NCBI GenBank assembly: GCA_002371375.1
Contig: DFIB01000158.1
Location: forward strand, 1 to 5,878
From: Mageeibacillus sp. UBA3708
GTDB taxonomy: Bacteria; Bacillota; Clostridia; Saccharofermentanales; Saccharofermentanaceae
Reading direction: 5' to 3'
Length of the DNA stretch: 5,878 bases
The notes beneath the pieces were generated by a model that ran no database searches, was not told where the DNA came from, and saw nothing but the letters and a program-made list of their open reading frames with translations. This document shows positions 1-5,438 of this stretch, piece by piece (the first letter of the stretch is position 1; the number at the start of each line of letters is the position of its first letter). The translations under genes and the position numbers were made by a program.

Positions 1-96
1 ACTCTGCGTACGCAGTATACTGCTCTGGCAGAACTCAAGGCAGACATCAAACACCAATTCCCACAGATTCCGCGAAGAACCTTTTTATTAGTGTAA
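1..96 (+). CDS. Possible 3' end of an unidentified gene (partial, low confidence)
   Basis: Frame 1 is open from the left edge of the window to a TAA at 94-96 (31 codons), ending in residues that read TLRTQYTALAELKADI followed by a basic, proline-containing tail ending FLLV. I do not recognise the product. The reason for listing it is that the second repeat copy (571-610) reads QYTAPSELKSDI in the equivalent frame, but stops right after DI, where copy 1 has AAA instead of TAA. This suggests that the repeat may derive from the 3' end of a gene plus its downstream region, with read-through in this copy. The mismatches between copies are not concentrated at third codon positions, so coding constraint is not shown. 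The frame may equally be open by chance. Confidence 0.2.
   Translation, partial: TLRTQYTALAELKADIKHQFPQIPRRTFLLV
12..81. repeat. Intergenic repeat, copy 1 (70 bp)
   Basis: This segment aligns without gaps to 571-640 at a constant offset of 559 bases, with 62 of 70 positions identical. It begins with the perfect palindrome GCAGTATACTGC (12-23) and ends with the core that recurs at 2345-2370 (here 57-82, 23 of 26 identical to that copy). Just upstream a second perfect palindrome, CTGCGTACGCAG (4-15), overlaps the first by four bases. A short T run (82-86) follows the core. No transposase or target-site duplication is visible, so the mobile or regulatory nature of the repeat is unknown. Confidence 0.75.
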
Positions 97-287
97 AACC
101 GGGTTGATTATGTGCCGATGCCTTGAGATTTATAGTCAGGCTAAATCTCTGGTTCCAATGATCAAGTCTGATTCATAGTCTTCGCGGGGATGAGTATGTG
201 CAGCATTTGTTGTGAGTATATCCGCTCGTGCTCAAAGAAGTTCCGAGAATGGCTTTGAGGTATCCTTAACAAACGCGTGATTCGTTT

Positions 288-342
288 TATTCACAGAATC
301 GTACACAAAATCCGGCAGAATCTGTGTATGATTCTGTGAATA
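288..342. repeat. Long inverted repeat / hairpin with an alternative fold
   Basis: Positions 288-307 pair with 323-342 to give a 20-bp stem: 19 Watson-Crick pairs and one G-U (301/329) with a 15-base loop (308-322). The loop contains CAGAATC (316-322), a second copy of CAGAATC in the left arm (294-300). Both can pair with GATTCTG at 330-336, so a smaller 7-bp hairpin (316-322/330-336, loop 323-329) competes with the large one. No T run follows on either strand, so it is not an ordinary intrinsic terminator. It could be a structured RNA element, the remnant of a small inverted-repeat element, or a protein-binding site. Confidence 0.7.
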
Positions 343-545
343 TAATAATCTGCAGGCTTGATGATCGGTGGCTTGAACGACAGATGACAACCTGGCTGAG
401 GATGTGGTTTCCGCAGTCAGACTGATGCGGCTTGCACAGTTCATGCCGACGGGACGGGGGATTTTGCAAAAAAGAACATTCCTGAACGTTTCGTCTACCC
501 CACCCGGAACCGCAGCTGGTAAGCAGGTTGGACATGCAGAGTAAA

Positions 546-584
546 GCTCAATGTCGGCAGCGTACATTGAGCAGTATACTGCTC
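546..584. repeat. Two overlapping inverted repeats at the head of repeat copy 2
   Basis: GCTCAATGT (546-554) is the exact reverse complement of ACATTGAGC (564-572), with a 9-base spacer. The right arm runs straight into the perfect 16-bp palindrome GAGCAGTATACTGCTC (569-584), sharing GAGC (569-572). The two folds are mutually exclusive in single-stranded nucleic acid. Repeat copy 1 has the same architecture with different bases: CTGCGTACGCAG (4-15) overlaps GCAGTATACTGC (12-23). Confidence 0.65.
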
Positions 585-640
585 CGTCAGAGCTCAAGTC
601 AGACATCTAACACCAATTCCCGCAGATTCCGTGAAGATCC
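571..640. repeat. Intergenic repeat, copy 2 (70 bp)
   Basis: This is the partner of the repeat at 12-81 (62 of 70 identical, no gaps). Its core at 616-641 is 25 of 26 identical to 2345-2370. The + strand frame through it contains a 19-codon open frame (551-610, starting MSAAYIEQYTAP) that ends in the TAA missing from copy 1. No good ribosome binding site precedes it, so I do not call it a gene. The copy ends about 130 bases before the acetyltransferase start codon. Confidence 0.75.
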
Positions 641-769
641 CGTAAAACTATATCTTTTTACCTATCTTGACAATAGGTCTATATATTACGCAAAACAGTG
701 TATTTCAGGCCACTGTGTGGTACTATACAAATAATATTTATAAATTATTGGAGTACGGGGTGACTTACT

Positions 770-1206
770 ATGGTTCGCGAAGCGAGGCTTGAAGATTTGG
801 ATTCTTTGCTTGAATTATATCTTGATCTGCATGAGACAAGTATCCCTGACAAAGACGGGCACCTTAAGGCAACATGGGAAAGGATCATAGGCGATACGAA
901 TCATCATCTGATTGTCGTTGACATTGACGGAGAGATAGTATCGTCCTGCGTCTGTGTTATCATTCCCAATCTCACAAGAGGAGTTCGTCCCTATGCTCTG
1001 TCGAGAACGTCGTCACCAAAGAGAATTACCGTGGCCGCGGATATGCCGGCAAGTGTCTTGCTTGTGCAAAGGAGATTGCCATTGACAATAACTGCTACAA
1101 AATGATGCTCCTGTCAGGTTCCAAAGATCCTTCAACTATAAGGTTCTATGAGAATGCCGGGTATAATACTGTTGATAAGACAGCTTTCTTTCAGAGACTG
1201 CCGTAA
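770..1206 (+). pseudogene. GNAT-family N-acetyltransferase, frameshifted
   Basis: GNAT enzymes transfer an acetyl group from acetyl-CoA to an amine; the substrate here cannot be told. The start ATG at 770 follows GGGGTGA (757-763), and the N-terminal half reads in frame to Leu77 (998-1000). The rest of the fold continues in the next frame from base 1000 to TAA at 1204-1206. It includes VENVVTKENYRGRGYAG, where R-x-x-G-x-A is the acetyl-CoA pyrophosphate loop (motif A), and later FYENAGY, the usual C-terminal GNAT signature. Restoring one G at 1000/1001 gives a 145-residue protein, a normal length for a small GNAT. Unrepaired, translation runs into unrelated sequence and stops at 1105. There is no slippery heptamer or downstream pseudoknot at the break, so programmed frameshifting is unlikely. 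Pseudogene or sequencing error are both possible; the family call is firm. Confidence 0.85.
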
Positions 1207-1268
1207 TGTTAGCACGTGAAATAATTTATAGATTTGCAGAAATCATTTTATCCAAGGAGATAATAAGC

Positions 1269-1447
1269 ATGAATGATAAGCAGTATAAAGTATTCTGTCA
1301 GCGATAATGACGTTTGTCATGGTATCGACTCTCTTTCCGGTTACTCTTCTGGCTGATTCAACTGCTTCGTCCGGTGCGATTAAATATCTATCCAGGGGAC
1401 TCGACGGTAATGAAGCTGTCATGTATCTCGGACAGGATAACGGATGA
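1269..1447 (+). pseudogene. Small signal-peptide-bearing secreted protein, frameshifted remnant
   Basis: An excellent ribosome binding site AAGGAGA (1254-1260) lies 8 bases before ATG 1269. The direct frame stops after 12 codons (MNDKQYKVFCQR). Adding one A to the AAA run at 1287-1289 instead joins MNDKQYK to SILSAIMTFVMVSTLFPVTLLADS, a textbook signal peptide: charged start, hydrophobic core and a likely cut near LLA-DS. The joined frame then runs to TGA 1445-1447 through a short mature part (includes SSGAIKYLSRGLDGNEAV). The restored product would be about 59 residues, which is either a small secreted peptide or the truncated front of a larger exported protein. I do not recognise the mature part. 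It lies between the damaged acetyltransferase and the intact cell-wall repeat protein, which is also secreted. Confidence 0.6.
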
Positions 1448-1475
1448 ATTGCTGTTAATAAAAAGAAAATTCCGT

Positions 1476-1481
1476 TATAAT
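1476..1481 (+). promoter_or_regulatory. -10 box of the promoter for the cell-wall repeat protein
   Basis: A perfect TATAAT lies 33 bases before the start codon at 1515, in an AT-rich stretch directly after the upstream remnant. The -35 region is poor: TGTTAA (1453-1458) at 17-base spacing matches only two consensus positions, so the promoter may need an activator or depend on the AT-rich upstream sequence. The message would start near 1488 and carry a short leader with AGGAGG at 1499-1504. Confidence 0.5.
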
Positions 1482-1514
1482 GTAATTGCATTAAATTTAG
1501 GAGGTTTGGTTTGT

Positions 1515-2225
1515 ATGGCAATCACAAAGAAGATTTCCGCCCTTTTACTGACTCTTATCCTGTTAGTGGCACTGGTGCCTGCTACGGTATTTGCAGCAAG
1601 TTTGAGCGGCTGGGTGCAGGACGGTGATGTTTGGTATTACTACAGGAATGACAAAAAGCTTAGCCAAACATGGCTGAAATGGAAGAACAACTGGTACTAT
1701 TTTGATTATTCCGGCAGAATGATGGCTGACACTGTGTATTTTGTCGATTCTGATCAAAAGTCTTATGTTTTTGACAAAAGCGGTGCGCTTACAAAGAAGA
1801 CCGGTTGGAGATTATTTGGCAGTTCAAGCTTTGGAGATTGGTTTTATGTCAAAAAAGGCGGCATAGCTACGACGGGTTGGAAGAAGATAGATGGTAAGTG
1901 GTATTATTTCATGTCCTCCAAGGATGATATGTTAATGCCCGGTACGATGTGTTGTTTTCCAAGTATGGAAGTTAACGGCGTGATATATGTATTTAATAGC
2001 GACGGTTCGCTTGTAACAAAGACGGGCTGGGTATCAGTCAAGTATTTTAGTACTACATACTGGTTCTATGTCAAGAAGGGTGGCATTGCTACGACCGGTT
2101 GGAAGAAGTTAAGCGGTAAGTGGTATTACTTCGATGATTACGGACCAATGCTTAGCAATACATCTAGGAACATCGGCGGTAAGGTTTATAAATTTGACAA
2201 GGATGGCGTTTGTATTAATCCTTAA
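1515..2225 (+). CDS. Secreted cell-wall/glucan-binding repeat protein
   Basis: The 236-residue product starts with a clear signal peptide: KK at 5-6, hydrophobic core 7-21 and likely cleavage at VFA-A (after residue 27). The whole mature part consists of choline/glucan-binding-type repeats (CW_binding_1 style): GWVQDGDVWYYY, NWYYFDYSG, GKWYYF, and tandem GW plus aromatic-glycine motifs. Such repeats bind choline-bearing teichoic acids or polysaccharides at the cell surface. Residues 109-132 and 183-206 are near copies (22 of 24 identical, 74 residues apart), and the DNA is about 85% identical (1839-1910 and 2061-2132), which indicates a fairly recent internal duplication. No hydrolase, adhesin or sortase domain is present, so it is probably a stand-alone wall-binding or matrix protein. 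The start is set by AGGAGG at 1499-1504, 10 bases upstream. The frame stays open back to 1314, but that extension would bury the signal peptide and is rejected. Confidence 0.85.
   Translation: MAITKKISALLLTLILLVALVPATVFAASLSGWVQDGDVWYYYRNDKKLSQTWLKWKNNWYYFDYSGRMMADTVYFVDSDQKSYVFDKSGALTKKTGWRLFGSSSFGDWFYVKKGGIATTGWKKIDGKWYYFMSSKDDMLMPGTMCCFPSMEVNGVIYVFNSDGSLVTKTGWVSVKYFSTTYWFYVKKGGIATTGWKKLSGKWYYFDDYGPMLSNTSRNIGGKVYKFDKDGVCINP
1839..1910 (+). repeat. Internal coding repeat, unit A
   Basis: These 72 bases encode WFYVKKGGIATTGWKK plus IDGKWYYF and align without gaps to 2061-2132 with 61 of 72 bases identical. The two encoded units differ at only two residues (ID against LS). They sit at the same place in two larger ~74-residue modules, each opening with a TGW motif. 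Confidence 0.8.
2061..2132 (+). repeat. Internal coding repeat, unit B
   Basis: This is the partner of 1839-1910. Of the 11 differences, most are silent third-position changes, consistent with duplication followed by selection on the protein sequence. The module is preceded by a different linker (VSVKYFSTTY against RLFGSSSFGD), so the variable part lies between GW and WFYV. Confidence 0.8.
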
Positions 2226-2255
2226 CATTCAGAATTAAAAGAATCTGCAATTATC

Positions 2256-2296
2256 GGGCTGCCTCAAAGTGACACCGGTCACTTATGAGGCAGTTC
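2256..2296 (+). terminator. Strong imperfect hairpin after the cell-wall protein gene
   Basis: GGGCTGCCTCA (2256-2266) pairs with TGAGGCAGTTC (2286-2296) with two G-U pairs. After a one-base bulge at 2285, AAGTGAC (2267-2273) pairs with GTCACTT (2278-2284), closing on a 4-base loop, ACCG. It begins 31 bases after the stop codon, where a terminator is expected. No T run follows (the next bases are ATCGTATC), so it is not a classical intrinsic terminator. It may stabilise the 3' end of the message or be a Rho-dependent or processing element. Confidence 0.45.
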
Positions 2297-2344
2297 ATCG
2301 TATCAGGCAAAAATTCTTAAAAACAGTAGGCACATGATTTCGCG

Positions 2345-2370
2345 ATTCCCGCAGATTCCGTGAAGAACCC
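2345..2370. repeat. Intergenic repeat, copy 3 (26-bp core only)
   Basis: This core is 25 of 26 identical to 616-641 and 23 of 26 to 57-82. The upstream 45 bases shared by copies 1 and 2 are absent here apart from a few scattered matches. A run of six T (2371-2376) follows, as a T run follows copy 1. It lies immediately upstream of the promoter of the PhoU-like gene, so it could also act as a binding site there. The core itself forms no good hairpin. Confidence 0.7.
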
Positions 2371-2390
2371 TTTTTTCTGTTATTTTTATC

Positions 2391-2399
2391 TGATATAAT
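2391..2399 (+). promoter_or_regulatory. Extended -10 promoter of the PhoU-like operon
   Basis: TGATATAAT is a perfect extended -10 element (TG-n-TATAAT), 27 bases before the start codon at 2427. At 17-base spacing the -35 position falls in the T6 run (2371-2376), which is a weak match, as is typical for extended -10 promoters. The leader would be only about 20 bases. The repeat core (2345-2370) abuts the -35 position on its upstream side. Confidence 0.6.
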
Positions 2400-2426
2400 A
2401 AATACACTAATCAGGTGGTTTATATA

Positions 2427-3047
2427 ATGAGAGATACAGATCGTGACAGAATATTTGACTGTGCCGTTTCTTTGGCGAGTATTATAACAGAGCAGTGTGA
2501 TGCTCTCGTTGAGTTGTGTGATTATATTGAAGAGAGAGTGCCTATATCCAGGAGGATCGTCTCTTTTGAATCTAATGCAGATGAATCATTCCATAATCTC
2601 GGCTTCTATTTCCTTGAACATAAGCTTATGAGCGATCCTGATGCGGTGGCTCTGTTCGAAGTGGTCAAGGCTCTCGAGCAGATTACCGATTGCTTTGAGG
2701 AACTGGCAAATTCATTCGTGAGATATAACGTAACTGTGCCCGATGGACGGTTGTCCGATTTTTCGACGGCTCTTTACGGCGCGTGCAGAATGACACAGGA
2801 TATAATTATCTATTTCAGAGATAAGGCTCCTTCAAGTCTCATCCTCAGGGATGTTACGGCACTTGATAAGTACAAATCCAAATATTGCGAGTATTATGAT
2901 GAGGCTATTCTTGAATTATTCTCAGGAGATACTGATGCAGTAGAATTGATCAGAAGTAAGGCGATATACGATGCTTTCAAGGTTCTTTTTGAATCATTTG
3001 AGACGTTATCGGAGAAGTGTTATTTATTCATAATCTCGTATTATTAA
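2427..3047 (+). CDS. PhoU/DUF47-like helical protein
   Basis: This 206-residue protein has the length and pattern of the DUF47 (PhoU-like) family, cytoplasmic helical bundles usually tied to phosphate transport control. The features seen are an acidic motif in helix 2 (E48-x-x-x-D52 followed by FHNL), the stretch LFEVVKALEQITDCFEELA (76-94) resembling the family's second metal-binding helix pattern with D88 and E91-E92, and a matching second half (ALDKYKSKYCEYYDEAI, then LIRSKAIYDAFKVLFESFE). The ATG at 2427 is preceded by AGGTGG (2413-2418) at 8 bases; a GTG at 2415 inside that site is not the start. Such genes usually sit beside a PiT-type phosphate transporter, but none is here. Instead a zinc-ribbon membrane protein follows one base after the stop, so the partner may differ. 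The family call is by pattern, not search. Confidence 0.65.
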   Translation: MRDTDRDRIFDCAVSLASIITEQCDALVELCDYIEERVPISRRIVSFESNADESFHNLGFYFLEHKLMSDPDAVALFEVVKALEQITDCFEELANSFVRYNVTVPDGRLSDFSTALYGACRMTQDIIIYFRDKAPSSLILRDVTALDKYKSKYCEYYDEAILELFSGDTDAVELIRSKAIYDAFKVLFESFETLSEKCYLFIISYY

Positions 3048-3048
3048 T

Positions 3049-4356
3049 ATGTCGAACTGGGATGCTTTAGCTGATACATATAAATGTCCGGGTTGTTCAG
3101 GCAATCTGTTTTATGATACGTCCACCCGTAAGCTTGACTGCAAGTTCTGCGGCTCGTCCTATAATCCGGATGTTCTCGAGGCGCTCGATGTCTTCAGCAG
3201 GGTGGAGGCAGAGAGCGATGCCAAGACTGATGATCCCCGTCATGAGATCGTGTGCTCATCGTGCGGTGCGGTAGTTATAACGGACGAGAATACATCGTCA
3301 TCTATATGTTGTTTCTGCGGATCGCCCGCTCTGGCTGCCAGAAGACTGACCAAGGAGTTCAAGCCGGATTATATCCTTCCGTTCAAGATTACGAAGGAAG
3401 AGGCAAAGAGCAAGTTTATAGAGTGGGCATCGACGAATAAGTATATTCCGGATGATTTTACCAGCGAGGAGAATATCAATAAATTGACGGGGCTCTATGT
3501 TCCGTTCTGGCTTGTTGATTGTAAGTGTGAGGCGGAGTTCTACGGTACCGGATATGTTCCGCAGAATGACAATCTCGCCGTTTTTGCTCTTGAGAGGAGG
3601 CTGACGTTCTACCTGTCGAGAGTGCCTTTCGACGGGTCGAGGAAGATCAGCAACAGGCTTATGGCTGCTGTCGAGCCTTTTGATTACTCCGAGATGGTGG
3701 AATACAGGGACAGCTATCTGCCCGGATTCTATGCGGAGAGATATGACCAGACACCGCTTGAATTGAGTGAGAATGTGTCGAACAGAACAAAGAGATATGC
3801 GGAAGAAGCTGTAAAACTCATGTCGTGCAGTGAGTATGAGGAAGTTAAGTTCAGTACCGGTTATTCAAATGCGACTGATTTCAAGCACAGTTATGCGCTG
3901 CTGCCGGTCTGGTTTATGAATTACAAATACGAGGGTGTTAATTACGGATTCGCTATAAACGGTCAGACAGGAGAGGCCTGCGGAGATCTTCCTTTCAGTA
4001 AGAGGAAGCGCAGGATGGCGCTCTCCAGAGTTATTCTTCTCAGACTGGTACTTCCGTTGCTTTTGCTTCTTTTACTGACACTGGCGCCGGTCATTACACC
4101 GTTTGTTCTGTCAGGAGAAGCGTTGAAGCGGCTGGGGAATTTTTACCAGCTTACCGGAGTTGTCATGATGGCCGGGATTTTCCTTATGCTGTTTGTAATA
4201 GGAGCGTTCATCAAGCGGTGGATATATATATCGAATATTTCGCAGAATCCCATAGATCCGCCGCCGAAGGTCGAGCAGTATTATGACGGCACAAAGAAGC
4301 CGATCATCAAGAAGAAAGACAAGTTTGTCTCTGTGATGAAGAGAATCAAGGAGTAA
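3049..4356 (+). CDS. Membrane protein with two N-terminal zinc ribbons
   Basis: The 435-residue product has two four-cysteine zinc sites: C13-x2-C16 with C31-x2-C34, and C69-x2-C72 with C87-x2-C90. A long soluble domain follows. It includes DYILPFKITKEEAKSKFIEW (107-126), GLYVPFWLVDCKCE near 148-161 and LLPVWFMNYKYEGVNYGFAI with NGQTGEACGDLP (284-315), the signature of a widespread Firmicutes family often annotated loosely as TFIIB-type zinc-ribbon protein. Two membrane segments follow at about 328-354 and 367-388, then a lysine-rich tail. There is no signal peptide, so the ribbons and main domain are probably cytoplasmic and anchored from the C-terminal side. Function is unknown; helicase-like names given to relatives have no support in this sequence. 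The ATG starts one base after the PhoU-like stop with no ribosome binding site nearby, which points to translational coupling. Confidence 0.7.
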   Translation: MSNWDALADTYKCPGCSGNLFYDTSTRKLDCKFCGSSYNPDVLEALDVFSRVEAESDAKTDDPRHEIVCSSCGAVVITDENTSSSICCFCGSPALAARRLTKEFKPDYILPFKITKEEAKSKFIEWASTNKYIPDDFTSEENINKLTGLYVPFWLVDCKCEAEFYGTGYVPQNDNLAVFALERRLTFYLSRVPFDGSRKISNRLMAAVEPFDYSEMVEYRDSYLPGFYAERYDQTPLELSENVSNRTKRYAEEAVKLMSCSEYEEVKFSTGYSNATDFKHSYALLPVWFMNYKYEGVNYGFAINGQTGEACGDLPFSKRKRRMALSRVILLRLVLPLLLLLLLTLAPVITPFVLSGEALKRLGNFYQLTGVVMMAGIFLMLFVIGAFIKRWIYISNISQNPIDPPPKVEQYYDGTKKPIIKKKDKFVSVMKRIKE

Positions 4357-4392
4357 GGTGGAGGGCTGTTCCGGCCCCCGGAGTCTTGAACA

Positions 4393-5352
4393 ATGGAAAA
4401 TGACATAAGATATCAGAAGATGATGGAGAGGATCAAATACCGTCCGTATGAGCAGTGTGCCAACCGTGTCGGTGTGCTCATGATCATTCAGCAGGCCGTG
4501 TTCCAGATAGGCGCGATCATCGTGCTCTTTGCGCTGCTTGTACTGGAAGGTATCGGAAGAAGAGGCTTTGATATCGGGAGACTCTACCACATGTTGTCAG
4601 ATAAGAACAATATCGTGTTTGTTGTATATCTGGCTTCGGCGATCATGCAGGTCGTTGCAGGTGTTTGTTTCCTGATATTCTTTTGCATCTATAAGCAGGA
4701 CATCGTTCATGCACCCATCTCAGGCAGGAAGATATCCGGGGCGCTTATCATTAAGTGTCTCCTGATAACTCTGGCTGTCAATGCGGTCATCACAGCATCC
4801 GGACTCCTTTTGAACCGGATAACCGGGAGAGTTGCAGATGCGGGGATGACGCTTGCAGATAACAAGCATGCAGCAGGATTGTTTATTCTTGTTGCAGTTT
4901 TCCCGGCGATAGCGGAAGAACTGTTCTACAGGGGAGTGATTTTCAGATACCTTCGAAAGGGCGGATTCGGGTATGCGGCGGTGATATCATCGCTCGTATT
5001 CGGGATGGTGCATATGAATCTGACGCAGTTTATTTTCGCCGGGATCTTGGGATTCGTATTGTGTTACCTTTACGAGATGACCGGGCATATCTGGCCGGGA
5101 ATGCTCGTACATTTCGGCAATAACGCTATCGTTCTGCTGCTGACACCGTTCCAGAACGGGGCTGTCTACAGGACATGTGTTTACATCGCCGGAGTTATCG
5201 CATTTGTGACTTTGACTGTTATGTACGTGATCAAGTTCCGTCATATCAACATAGGAGATAAGAAAGCCATCACAAAAGGATTATCGTCAGTAGGAATGGT
5301 GTTCTTCCTGGTCATAGGCGGATTTGTCTGTCTCGCGCAGCTTCTCGTATGA
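4393..5352 (+). CDS. CPBP-family intramembrane metalloprotease
   Basis: The 319-residue, highly hydrophobic protein has the conserved CPBP (CAAX protease/Abi) motifs in order: E175-E176-x3-R180 (AEELFYRGVIF), the FGMVHMN motif with H207, and H240-x3-N244 (HFGNN). In this family the two glutamates and histidines form the active site inside the membrane and act on prenylated proteins, bacteriocins or other membrane substrates; the substrate here is unknown. About eight membrane segments are apparent, including ones near 28-51, 73-100, 118-141, 164-180, 196-208, 213-228 and two at the C-terminus (about 262-281, 298-317). GGAG (4380-4383) lies 9 bases before the ATG. The 36-base gap from the zinc-ribbon gene contains only a small GC-rich hairpin (4363-4377), so it is probably cotranscribed. 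All catalytic motifs are intact. Confidence 0.85.
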   Translation: MENDIRYQKMMERIKYRPYEQCANRVGVLMIIQQAVFQIGAIIVLFALLVLEGIGRRGFDIGRLYHMLSDKNNIVFVVYLASAIMQVVAGVCFLIFFCIYKQDIVHAPISGRKISGALIIKCLLITLAVNAVITASGLLLNRITGRVADAGMTLADNKHAAGLFILVAVFPAIAEELFYRGVIFRYLRKGGFGYAAVISSLVFGMVHMNLTQFIFAGILGFVLCYLYEMTGHIWPGMLVHFGNNAIVLLLTPFQNGAVYRTCVYIAGVIAFVTLTVMYVIKFRHINIGDKKAITKGLSSVGMVFFLVIGGFVCLAQLLV

Positions 5353-5360
5353 TATCTCAA

Positions 5361-5394
5361 GTCTGCCTCATTTGGATGATTAATTCCGGCAGAT
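5361..5394 (+). terminator. Weak hairpin between the protease and efflux-adaptor genes
   Basis: TCTGCC (5362-5367) pairs with GGCAGA (5388-5393), extended by one G-U pair (5361/5394). Inside the loop TCAT (5368-5371) can pair with ATGA (5376-5379). It starts 8 bases after the protease stop codon. No T run follows, so termination here is uncertain. A TATACT at 5402-5407 could be the -10 box of a new promoter for the next gene, but no matching -35 box is seen. Confidence 0.3.
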
Positions 5395-5438
5395 AATGAT
5401 GTATACTCAAATCTGATTCTATAGTGGGGTAAGGGAAT

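Larger units (their letters stand above)
97..769. other. Gene-poor region with structured repeats, probably decayed DNA
   Basis: No convincing gene lies here. The + strand holds only short open stretches. The minus strand has a 124-codon open frame over 232-606 that matches nothing I know and runs antisense through the hairpin and repeat copy 2. Contents that can be supported are an 8-bp inverted repeat at 125-132/142-149, the long hairpin at 288-342, the nested palindromes at 546-584 and repeat copy 2. Upstream of the acetyltransferase start there is a perfect TTGACA (667-672), but the nearest TATATT (682-687) is only 9 bases away, too close for a standard promoter. The AT-rich 721-749 stretch may hold the real -10, which I cannot fix. 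Confidence 0.5.

Noticed and set aside
232..606. 124-codon open frame on the minus strand
   Set aside because: No recognisable motif, poor ribosome binding site, cysteine/serine-rich composition, and it runs antisense through a repeat copy and a large hairpin. Probably chance.
1..640. Integron cassette, CRISPR or insertion-sequence boundary formed by the two 70-bp repeats
   Set aside because: No integrase-type core sites, no regular short repeats with spacers, no transposase and no terminal inverted repeats bounding the 559-base interval.
667..687. TTGACA plus TATATT as a promoter for the acetyltransferase
   Set aside because: The spacing is 9 bases, far from the usual 16-18, and no other -10 box fits the TTGACA.
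528..734. 68-codon + strand open frame overlapping repeat copy 2
   Set aside because: No ribosome binding site or recognisable family. It is in a different frame from the peptide shared between repeat copies, and its end runs through AT-rich upstream DNA.
990..1010. Programmed -1 frameshift in the acetyltransferase
   Set aside because: No slippery X-XXY-YYZ heptamer and no clear downstream structure. Single-base loss explains it better.
1314..1514. N-terminal extension of the cell-wall protein frame
   Set aside because: It would place 67 residues before an obvious signal peptide, and it overlaps the secreted-protein remnant. AGGAGG and TATAAT point to the start at 1515.
4111..4590. Minus-strand open frame of 159 codons
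   Set aside because: Antisense shadow of the zinc-ribbon and CPBP genes, both of which have clear family motifs.
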